Source: RUG12395 sp034178705
Lineage (GTDB): Bacteria; Bacillota; Clostridia; Oscillospirales; CAG-272
Direction of reading: 5' to 3'
Assembly (NCBI GenBank): GCA_034178705.1
Contig: JAXFQY010000043.1
Span: 1 to 13,110, forward strand
DNA length: 13,110 bases
A model generated the notes under the pieces. It was not told where the DNA came from. It saw only the letters and a list, made by a program, of their open reading frames with translations, and did not search any database. A program made the translations under genes and the position numbers. The first letter of the stretch is position 1. Each line of letters opens with the position of its first letter. This document shows positions 6,826 to 13,110 of this stretch, one piece after another.

Positions 6826-7632
6826 TTAAAGCTTTATCGATTTCATTTCGCCGCCTACAATACAGGCCGCTTCGGAAAATCCCGTGGCACGCGCCAGGTC
6901 TGTTGCCGAATCAAATCCGAAATCAAGATATTTTTTATCGTGGCAATCGCTTGAAATCATAATTTCCCCACCGTGTTTCTTTATCATTTTTAAAATCTCG
7001 GGCGACGGATAAGGTATGCTTCGACTGCCGCGTACAACTGCGCCGGTATTGATTTCAAAGGGTTTGTTAAAAGGCACCAGAGCCTGAACGGCTTTCTCTG
7101 CCGCCTCCAAAAAGCGGGGGCTTTGTCCGTATCCGTTCTTTTCGCTGAATTTGGAAACCAAATCAAAATGCCCTATAATGTCGGCGTTTGTTTTTTGTAC
7201 GATCCTTGATACAAGCGCAAAATAGTCTTCGGCAAGCGCATCAAAATCTCCGCCGTACAGCCTGTCTACCGCATTTTTAACCATCTCGGCGGAGTTGTCA
7301 ACGCAAATGTATTCGCCGTTTTTTAAAACATAATGCACCGAGCCTATGACATAATCGTAAAGCTCCGTCGGATCTGTGGAAAAATAATCCTGCTCAACAC
7401 CGCAGTAAAGTTCTATTCTACCCTTGTATTTTTCCTTGAGCCGCGCAATCTCCTTGCGGTATTTTTCCGCTTTTTCGGCGTTCATAGCAAAATCATTATC
7501 CATTTCGGTGTAGCTGTGCGAAGAAAAGCCGAGGGCGGAAAAATCTTTTTCAAGCGCTGCCCTGACAAGCTCTTCGGGAGCATCCCTGCCATCGCAGTAG
7601 CTTGTGTGGGTATGAAAATTACATTTTATCAC
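6826..7632 (-). CDS. hisJ: Histidinol-phosphatase, PHP type (HisJ/HisK)
   Basis: Hydrolyses L-histidinol phosphate to histidinol, the step between HisC and HisD. The 268-residue protein is the expected size for the PHP phosphatase of Gram-positive bacteria. Metal ligands of the PHP fold are all visible: H7 and H9 (FHTHTSYCDG), H39 (GFSSHS), E80 (GVEQDY), H100 (GSVHY), H155 (GHFD), and D229/H231 (SSDCHD). The start is GTG 7632, with AGGAG 10 bases upstream; it overlaps the hisIE stop by 14 bases, so translational coupling is likely. It is the last gene of the operon, before the terminator. Its presence agrees with the monofunctional HisB in this operon, which has no phosphatase domain. Confidence 0.93.
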   Translation of the reverse strand: MIKCNFHTHTSYCDGRDAPEELVRAALEKDFSALGFSSHSYTEMDNDFAMNAEKAEKYRKEIARLKEKYKGRIELYCGVEQDYFSTDPTELYDYVIGSVHYVLKNGEYICVDNSAEMVKNAVDRLYGGDFDALAEDYFALVSRIVQKTNADIIGHFDLVSKFSEKNGYGQSPRFLEAAEKAVQALVPFNKPFEINTGAVVRGSRSIPYPSPEILKMIKKHGGEIMISSDCHDKKYLDFGFDSATDLARATGFSEAACIVGGEMKSIKL

Positions 7633-8278
7633 TTGCCATTTTCTCCTGCTTGACCTTGTGGTCTATAACATGGCGGGAGGCAAGTTCACGCCGCACATCA
7701 TCCACGGAAATTCCCATTTCCACCATCATAACCATAATGTGGTATGAAAGGTCGGCTATTTCATAAATCGTTTCCTTTTTGTCATTATCCTTGCCGGCAA
7801 TGATAACCTCAGTCGATTCCTCGCCAACCTTTTTCAGTATCTTATCCATTCCTTTTTGAAATAGATATGTTGTATAGGAGCCTTCGGGCATTTCCTTTTT
7901 TCTGCCCTCTAACAGGGAATAGAGTCCGTCCATGGAAAATTCGGCGCGGTTTTCGCTTTGAAATACCGGATTTGTAAAGCAGGAATCGGTGCCTGTGTGG
8001 CAGGCAGGACCGTCCTTTTCTACAACCACCGTAAGCGCGTCATTGTCACAGTCGGCAGTTATGGAAACGATGTGCTGGTAATTACCGCTTGTTTCCCCTT
8101 TCAGCCACAGCTCTTTTCTTGAGCGGCTGTAAAAGCAGGTAAGCTCTTTATCAATGGATATTTCAAGACTTTCTCGGTTCATATAGGCAAGGGTAAGCAC
8201 CTTTTTGCTGTGTGCGTCCACCACGATCGCAGGAATAAGTCCGTTTTCGTCGAAATTAAGCTCGTCAATGTTTATCAT
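7619..8278 (-). CDS. hisIE: Bifunctional phosphoribosyl-AMP cyclohydrolase / phosphoribosyl-ATP pyrophosphohydrolase
   Basis: Fusion of the second and third histidine-pathway enzymes, 219 residues. The HisI cyclohydrolase part (about 1-108) opens the adenine ring of PR-AMP. It shows LAYMN (30-34), YSRSRKELWLKGETSGN (50-66), metal-binding DCDND (76-80) and zinc cysteines C77, C93 and C100. The HisE part (about 115-205) removes pyrophosphate from PR-ATP and carries the acidic MazG-like helices KVGEESTEVIIA (150-161) and YEIADLSYHIMVMM (172-185). The ATG at 8278 lies 3 bases after the hisF stop; GAGG stands about 9 bases upstream. All key residues are present. Confidence 0.96.
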   Translation of the reverse strand: MINIDELNFDENGLIPAIVVDAHSKKVLTLAYMNRESLEISIDKELTCFYSRSRKELWLKGETSGNYQHIVSITADCDNDALTVVVEKDGPACHTGTDSCFTNPVFQSENRAEFSMDGLYSLLEGRKKEMPEGSYTTYLFQKGMDKILKKVGEESTEVIIAGKDNDKKETIYEIADLSYHIMVMMVEMGISVDDVRRELASRHVIDHKVKQEKMASDKM

Positions 8279-8281
8279 AAG

Positions 8282-9040
8282 CTACAGCCTCACATTTATA
8301 TTATTTTTTTGCAATAGTTTCTTTAAATCAGAAATTGCAACCTCGCCGAAATGGAAAACAGATGCCGCAAGTCCCGCATCAATATCGGGAATCTCATTAA
8401 AAAGTGTGACAAAATCCTCGGCGCAGCCGGCTCCGCCCGATGCAATAACCGGAACCTTTACCGCTTTACAGACGGCTTTCAGCATTTCTATATCAAAACC
8501 TTTTTTTACGCCGTCGGTATCGATTGAATTAACCACTACTTCGCCGGCACCGTTTTCCACGCAGCGCCTTATCCAGGAAACTCCCTCTAAACCCGTGTCG
8601 TACCTGCCTCCGTGCGCAAAAACGCGGAATTCTCCGTTTACACGTTTGATATCGGCAGAGATCACAACACACTGACTCCCGTATTTTTCGGCGGCGTATT
8701 TTATAAGATCGGGATTTTTTATTGCTCCGGAATTTACGCTGACCTTGTCCGCTCCGCATTTCAGCACACGGTCAAAGTCTTCAAGCGTGTTTATTCCTCC
8801 GCCCACAGTAAGTGGAATAAAAATATTGCGGGCAACTTCCTTTAGAATATCGGTAAAAAGCCATCTGCCGTCGCTTGAAGCGGTAATATCGTAAAATACC
8901 AACTCGTCTGCACCGCAGTCGCTGTAATATTTACCGAGCTCAACAGGAGAGGAAACATCGTTAAGTCCCTTGAAGTTAACGCCCTTTACCACCCTGCCGT
9001 CCTTAACATCAAGGCAGGGAATGATTCTTTTGGTTATCAT
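8282..9040 (-). CDS. hisF: Imidazole glycerol phosphate synthase, cyclase subunit
   Basis: The 252-residue (beta/alpha)8 barrel uses ammonia delivered by HisH to convert PRFAR into imidazole glycerol phosphate and AICAR. The start RIIPCLDVKDGRVVKGVNF is diagnostic. Catalytic D11 and D130 (ISADIKR) are present, with phosphate-binding loops GGGI (80-83) and SGGAG (201-205). The half-barrel repeat seen in HisA and HisF is evident. The ATG at 9040 overlaps the hisA stop by 4 bases (ATGA). The TAG stop is 3 bases before hisIE. Confidence 0.97.
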   Translation of the reverse strand: MITKRIIPCLDVKDGRVVKGVNFKGLNDVSSPVELGKYYSDCGADELVFYDITASSDGRWLFTDILKEVARNIFIPLTVGGGINTLEDFDRVLKCGADKVSVNSGAIKNPDLIKYAAEKYGSQCVVISADIKRVNGEFRVFAHGGRYDTGLEGVSWIRRCVENGAGEVVVNSIDTDGVKKGFDIEMLKAVCKAVKVPVIASGGAGCAEDFVTLFNEIPDIDAGLAASVFHFGEVAISDLKKLLQKNNINVRL

Positions 9041-9750
9041 TTTGCCGCTTCCAATGCCTCCTTAAGGCTGATCGCCCCGATATAATACGCCTTTCCGATT
9101 ATGGCTCCGTAAAGATTTAGTTTTTTAAGCGCCTTAATATCCTCAAGGCTTGAAACTCCACCGGAAGCGGTAATGTTTATATCGAATTTTTCCGAAAGCT
9201 CCTTTACAAGTTCACGGTTAGTGCCTTTCATGGCGCCGTCTCTTGAAATATCGGTGCAAATAAGAGTTTTAATCCCGATCTCGCACATTTTTTTGCAGAA
9301 GTCAAAGCAACTGTATTCAGAGGTTTCGGTCCAGCCCTTAACAGCGACAAATCCGTCTTTTATATCCGCACCTACCGCAATCTTATCGCCGTACTGACCT
9401 ACGGCGGCCCGCAAAAAAGCAGGATCGTTTACCGCTGCTGTACCTAAAATAACGCGGTCAAGACCTGCGCTCAGGTACTTTTCCACCGTATCCAGGGAGC
9501 GTATGCCGCCGCCGATTTCGGTAAAAAGCTCCGTGTTTTGCGCTATTTTGCTTACGGTTTCAAAGTTCGGGGTACCGCCGCTTTTGGCGCCCTCTAAATC
9601 TACCATATGGATATATTTTGCCCCCTGCGCTTCAAAATCCTTTGCAACCCCAAGCGGATTATCGCTGTAAACGGTCATTTGACTGTAATCACCCTTAAAA
9701 AGGCGAACCACCTTGCCGTCGTATAAATCTATCGCAGGAAAAATGTTCAT
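9037..9750 (-). CDS. hisA: ProFAR isomerase (HisA)
   Basis: Isomerises ProFAR to PRFAR, the step before HisHF. The 237-residue barrel begins MNIFPAIDLYDGKVVRL and has both catalytic aspartates, D8 and D129 (VGADIKDG), together with GGGIR (80-84) and ASGGVS (195-200). The frame is open back to a TTG at 9771, but the ATG at 9750 is preferred: GGAGG stands 7 bases upstream and the conserved sequence begins there. Its start overlaps the hisH stop by 4 bases and its stop overlaps the hisF start by 4 bases. Confidence 0.96.
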   Translation of the reverse strand: MNIFPAIDLYDGKVVRLFKGDYSQMTVYSDNPLGVAKDFEAQGAKYIHMVDLEGAKSGGTPNFETVSKIAQNTELFTEIGGGIRSLDTVEKYLSAGLDRVILGTAAVNDPAFLRAAVGQYGDKIAVGADIKDGFVAVKGWTETSEYSCFDFCKKMCEIGIKTLICTDISRDGAMKGTNRELVKELSEKFDINITASGGVSSLEDIKALKKLNLYGAIIGKAYYIGAISLKEALEAAK

Positions 9751-10367
9751 TTCTTTTCCTCCAAACCGCAAAAGGCACGCAAAATCTTTAGCCCAGTTTT
9801 TCCGCTTTTTTCGGGGTGGAACTGACAGCCGAAAATGTTTCCGTTGGCCGCCGCCGCAGTGATCTTTATACCGTACTCCGTATAGGCGGTAAGACTTTCC
9901 TCACAGCCGTCTGCGAAAAAGGAGTGAACAAAATAAACAAAATCGCCGTTTTTAATATCGCAGAAAATCGGACAGTTCCCCTTGAATTCCAAGGCATTCC
10001 AGCCTATATGCGGAATTTTTAGGTTATCAGGTATTCTTCCTGCCATAGGAACAACCTCTCCCTGAATAAGTCCCAAACCGCAATGCTTACCAAACTCATA
10101 GCTTTTTTCAAAAAGCAGCTGCATACCGAGGCAAATGCCCAGCAGCGGCTTTCCCTTGGCGGTCTCTTCCTTAATAAGCCTGTCCAGTCCGTCGGCTTTG
10201 AGCTTTGCCATAGCGTCTCCGAAAGCTCCTACGCCGGGAAGTATAAGCTTGTCTGCCTCTTTTATTAGCGTTTTGTCGCCGGTAATAACTGCATCGGCGC
10301 CGACAGCTTTGAGGGAGGAGGAAAGAGAAAACAGATTCCCGACCCCGTAGTCAATGATCGCAATCAT
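9747..10367 (-). CDS. hisH: Imidazole glycerol phosphate synthase, glutamine amidotransferase subunit
   Basis: Class I glutaminase that releases ammonia for HisF; 206 residues. The triad is visible: nucleophile C79 in GICLGMQLLF, and H184 and E186 in FHPEKSG. The N-terminal IDYGVGNLFSL and the oxyanion-side PGVGAFGDAM segments are typical. The ATG at 10367 overlaps the hisB stop by one base (TAATG), with a modest AAAGGG 11 bases upstream, suggesting coupled translation. Its neighbour order hisB-hisH-hisA-hisF is the usual one in Bacillota. Confidence 0.96.
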   Translation of the reverse strand: MIAIIDYGVGNLFSLSSSLKAVGADAVITGDKTLIKEADKLILPGVGAFGDAMAKLKADGLDRLIKEETAKGKPLLGICLGMQLLFEKSYEFGKHCGLGLIQGEVVPMAGRIPDNLKIPHIGWNALEFKGNCPIFCDIKNGDFVYFVHSFFADGCEESLTAYTEYGIKITAAAANGNIFGCQFHPEKSGKTGLKILRAFCGLEEKK

Positions 10368-10954
10368 TAAAGCACACCCTTTGTGGACGGAATTTCATCC
10401 CGGCGGTCACAGTCAATTTTAACTGCCGCCGCAAGGCTTCTTGCCGCCGATTTAAACACGCCTTCTATAATGTGGTGGGAATTGGTGCCTGCAAGCTGAT
10501 TTATGTGAAGCGTAATCTCCGCGTGGCGGACAAACCCCAAAAAGAATTCCTCGCAAAGCTCAGTATCAAAATCCCCGACCTTATTTGACGGTATTTCCGC
10601 ACAGTAGGAAAGGTGTGCGCGACCCGAAATATCCACTGCCGTCATAATAAGCGTCTCGTCCATCGGGAGAATGAAGCTGCCGTAACGGGTTATTCCGCGC
10701 CTGTCTCCGAGAGCGGATTGAAACGCATCCCCCAAAGCAATGCCGATGTCCTCTACCGTGTGGTGGTAATCGACATAAGTGTCTCCCTTGCAGGAAACGA
10801 TTAAGTCAAAGCCGCCGTGACAGGCAAAAAGAGTAAGCATATGGTCAAGAAAACCGCAGCCGGTGTTTATTTCCCCTTTGCCCGTACCGTCAAGGTCGAG
10901 TTTTAATTGAATATCCGTCTCGTTTGTTATTCTGTTGATTTCGGCTGTTCTCAT
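10367..10954 (-). CDS. hisB: Imidazoleglycerol-phosphate dehydratase (monofunctional HisB)
   Basis: Manganese enzyme that dehydrates imidazole glycerol phosphate to imidazole acetol phosphate. The 195-residue length is that of the single-domain enzyme; there is no HAD phosphatase fusion as in E. coli. Metal-binding motifs are FLDHM (H38), DYHHTVEDIG (H64, H65, E68) and SHHIIEGVFK (H160, H161, E164), the inverted repeats of the fold. The ATG at 10954 overlaps the hisC stop by 4 bases and has a strong AGGAGG 7 bases upstream. Confidence 0.96.
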   Translation of the reverse strand: MRTAEINRITNETDIQLKLDLDGTGKGEINTGCGFLDHMLTLFACHGGFDLIVSCKGDTYVDYHHTVEDIGIALGDAFQSALGDRRGITRYGSFILPMDETLIMTAVDISGRAHLSYCAEIPSNKVGDFDTELCEEFFLGFVRHAEITLHINQLAGTNSHHIIEGVFKSAARSLAAAVKIDCDRRDEIPSTKGVL

Positions 10955-12012
10955 ATTCTGCCTCCTAAAATTTCCCGCACGGCGTCCAAAAAGCTTTCCA
11001 TTTCTTCACGGCTGCCCACCGTTATGCGGTTATAATCCTTTATTCTTTCGGTTTCAAAATGTCTGATTAAAATTCCGCGCTCCTTAAGCGAAGTATAAAG
11101 CTCGTTTCCGCTTATTTTATCGCTTTTGGCAAACAGGAAGTTAGCATTAGAATCGGTCACCGTAAAGCCGATTTTTCTTAGCTCTTCTTTAACATATTCA
11201 CGCGTTTCGACAATTTTGCGGCAGTTTTCATCAAAGTATTTCTGATCCGAAAGCGCCGCCGCGCCGGCAATTTGGGTTATTCTGTTTATGTTGTAGGGAT
11301 TTGTGGAATACTTGATTTTTTCAAGATCTGAGATGATATCTGCATTGGCAAAGGCAAAACCGAGCCTGGCGCCCGCCATACTGCGTGACTTTGAATAGGT
11401 CTGCACTACAAGCAGATTATCGTATTTTTCGGTCAGCCTGTAAGCGCTTTGGGCTCCGAAATCGACATACGCTTCATCAAGAATGACAACACCGTCAGGG
11501 TTTGACGATACTATTTTTTCAATTTCCGAAAGTCCTAAGGCAATCCCCGTGGGAGCATTGGGATTGGCAAGCACAACAAGCTTGTTTTTACCGCAAAAGG
11601 CGTTTGTATTTACCGTGAAGTCGTCATTCAGCGGAATAATTTCGGTATTTACGCCGTACAGGTCGGCAAAAACCGAATAAAAACCGTAGGTTATATCGGG
11701 GAATACTGCTCCGCGGCCGCCATACGCCATAAAGGCGAAATTCAAAATCTCGTCGGAACCGTTGGATAAAAACACATTTTTTTCTTTTACCCCGTACAAA
11801 TCTGCAAGCTTTGTTTTAAGAACGGTACTTTCGGGGTCGCTGTAAAGCCGCAGATCCTCTATTTCCTGCGTCCCTACCGCGTCGGTGACACACCTCGGAG
11901 GCGGATAGGGAGATTCATTTGTGTTAAGCTTGATACAGCGCTTGATTTTTGGCTGCTCGCCCGGAACATACGCTTCAAGCGCCGACAGCCTTTCGCTTAA
12001 AAACCTGCTCAT
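10951..12012 (-). CDS. hisC: Histidinol-phosphate aminotransferase
   Basis: PLP-dependent class I/II aminotransferase that makes histidinol phosphate from imidazole acetol phosphate with glutamate; 353 residues, normal length. Features seen: LNTNESPYPPP near the N-terminus (29-39), the SNGSDEIL loop binding PLP phosphate (83-90), ANPNAPTG (149-156), LDEAYVDF with PLP-pyridine D179, the Schiff-base lysine K208 in TYSKSRSMAGARLGF, and a C-terminal substrate arginine in RITVGSREEM. The ATG at 12012 overlaps the hisD stop by 4 bases; AAGGGG lies about 7 bases upstream. Confidence 0.96.
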   Translation of the reverse strand: MSRFLSERLSALEAYVPGEQPKIKRCIKLNTNESPYPPPRCVTDAVGTQEIEDLRLYSDPESTVLKTKLADLYGVKEKNVFLSNGSDEILNFAFMAYGGRGAVFPDITYGFYSVFADLYGVNTEIIPLNDDFTVNTNAFCGKNKLVVLANPNAPTGIALGLSEIEKIVSSNPDGVVILDEAYVDFGAQSAYRLTEKYDNLLVVQTYSKSRSMAGARLGFAFANADIISDLEKIKYSTNPYNINRITQIAGAAALSDQKYFDENCRKIVETREYVKEELRKIGFTVTDSNANFLFAKSDKISGNELYTSLKERGILIRHFETERIKDYNRITVGSREEMESFLDAVREILGGRI

Positions 12013-13110
12013 GTCTTTTCCCCTTCAAATCGCACCGTAACGCTTCTTGCATGAGCAGACAGTCCCTCTTTTTCGGCAAAGAAAGCCACGCTGTCCGCGG
12101 TCTTTTTCAGTGCGTCCTTTGTGTAGTAGGTATACTGCGATTTTTTTACAAAATCGTCTACCGAAAGCGGACTTGAAAATCTTGCCGTGCCCGATGTCGG
12201 CAGGGTATGGTTGGGTCCTGCAAAATAGTCGCCCAGTGCTTCGGGGCACCACCTCCCCATGAAGATACTGCCTGCATTTTTAATTTTATCGAGAAAATCA
12301 AATGGATTGTCAACACAAAGCTCTAAATGCTCAGGTGCTATTTCATTTGCAACCGCAATAACATCGTAAAGATCATCAGCAACAATTATTTTGCCGTTGC
12401 TGTCAATCGAAACGCGTGCGATTTCGGCTCTCGGTAGCAGAGGAATCTGTCTTTCAAGCTCGGCGCTTACCTTTTCGGCTAAATCCGCGCTGTCGGTAAC
12501 AAGCACGGCTGAAGCCATTTTGTCATGCTCTGCCTGCGAAAGCAGATCCGCCGCGACAAAACGCGGATCGCTTTTGCCGTCGGCAATAACTAAAATCTCG
12601 CTCGGTCCTGCGATCATATCTATCGACACAAGTCCGAAAACCTGACGCTTCGCCTCTGCAACAAAGGCGTTGCCTGGACCTACGATTTTATCAACCTTGG
12701 GCACGGTTTCGGTACCGTAGGCAAGCGCTGCTATTGCCTGTGCGCCGCCAATTTTGAAAATTCGGTCAACTCCGGCAATCTTAGCAGCCGCAAGTATTGC
12801 GGGGTGAACCTTTCCGTTTGCCGAGGGTGGTGTGGTTATGCAGATTTCGCTGCAACCTGCGATTTTCGCAGGAATACTGTCCATCAGCACGGTTGACGGA
12901 TATGCCGCCGTTCCACCGGGAACATATAATCCCACCTTTTCAATCGGGGTGATTTTCTGACCGGTCACGAAACCGTCGCCGTTTATAATAAAGCTGGTGC
13001 GTACCTGCTCTCTGTGAAAGGTACGTATGTTTTCGGCAGCAGACCTTAAAATCTCAATAAATTCAGGCTCGACCGTCGAAAAGGCCTCATCAATTTCGTC
13101 AGGCGTTACT
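12009..13110 (-). CDS. hisD: Histidinol dehydrogenase (N-terminus cut by window edge)
   Basis: Zinc- and NAD-dependent enzyme that oxidises histidinol to histidine in two steps, ending the pathway. 366 residues are visible and the frame stays open to the right edge; by comparison with the E. coli enzyme roughly 65 N-terminal residues are missing. In-frame GTG at 12968 is internal, because conserved HisD sequence (REQVRTSFIINGDGF) precedes it. Key residues are all seen: GLYVPGG, the LVGPGN-type loop (here KIVGPGN), IDMIAGPSE, Q and H in LLSQAEHD, E and H in APEHLE, D in GDYFAGPNHTLPTSG, and the terminal H in LSAHARS. One small oddity is W-C (GRWCPEALGDY), where the family usually has aromatic-T or aromatic-S. 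The hisC start overlaps its stop. Confidence 0.95.
   Translation of the reverse strand, partial: VTPDEIDEAFSTVEPEFIEILRSAAENIRTFHREQVRTSFIINGDGFVTGQKITPIEKVGLYVPGGTAAYPSTVLMDSIPAKIAGCSEICITTPPSANGKVHPAILAAAKIAGVDRIFKIGGAQAIAALAYGTETVPKVDKIVGPGNAFVAEAKRQVFGLVSIDMIAGPSEILVIADGKSDPRFVAADLLSQAEHDKMASAVLVTDSADLAEKVSAELERQIPLLPRAEIARVSIDSNGKIIVADDLYDVIAVANEIAPEHLELCVDNPFDFLDKIKNAGSIFMGRWCPEALGDYFAGPNHTLPTSGTARFSSPLSVDDFVKKSQYTYYTKDALKKTADSVAFFAEKEGLSAHARSVTVRFEGEKT

Noticed and set aside
8205..8675. 156-codon plus-strand open frame opposite hisIE and hisF
   Set aside because: It crosses two certain genes in antisense and its low-complexity serine/threonine content is typical of a shadow frame.
1..13110. 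CRISPR array, insertion sequence, tRNA or rRNA gene, toxin-antitoxin or defence system
   Set aside because: No regular direct repeats, transposase motifs, tRNA-like cloverleaf or defence-gene motifs were seen when reading both strands.

Overview
The window reads as chromosomal DNA from a Gram-positive anaerobe of the Clostridia (Bacillota). The grounds are a compact histidine operon in the order hisD-C-B-H-A-F-IE-J with a PHP-type histinidol phosphatase (HisJ), strong AGGAGG-like ribosome binding sites, GTG starts, moderate G+C, and one perfect sigma-A type promoter. No ribosomal or other marker gene is present, so the lineage is inferred. Every gene supported here is on the minus strand, so transcription runs from right to left.

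Right half (6826-13110): eight histidine biosynthesis genes. hisD is cut by the right edge. Then come hisC, hisB, hisH, hisA, hisF, fused hisIE and hisJ. The joints are 4-bp ATGA overlaps (hisD/C, hisC/B, hisH/A, hisA/F), a 1-bp TAATG overlap (hisB/H), a 3-bp gap (hisF/IE) and a 14-bp overlap (hisIE/J). HisH and HisF form imidazole glycerol phosphate synthase; HisIE, HisA, HisB, HisC, HisJ and HisD carry out the other steps after PR-ATP. The first enzyme (hisG, perhaps hisZ) and the operon promoter must lie beyond the right edge. A clear intrinsic terminator at 6732-6768 closes the operon.

Junction (6615-6825): about 210 bases with no gene. They hold the his terminator, a GGGATA/TATCCC dyad, and a consensus TTGACA-17-TATAAT promoter with operator-like palindromes in front of a tetR-type gene.

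Left half (1-6614): a run of six accessory genes: tetR-type repressor, araC-type regulator with a GyrI-like effector domain, major facilitator exporter of the macrolide-efflux type, an RsgA-family ribosome-assembly GTPase, a short UvrA-like ABC ATPase lacking the UvrB-binding region, and a GNAT acetyltransferase cut by the left edge. Two regulators that could sense small molecules, an exporter, a ribosome-acting GTPase, a UvrA-like ATPase and an acetyltransferase in one direction suggest an inducible stress or drug-tolerance unit. This is an inference from context. The individual families are known, and nothing here proves an undescribed system; the combination is the most interesting aspect.
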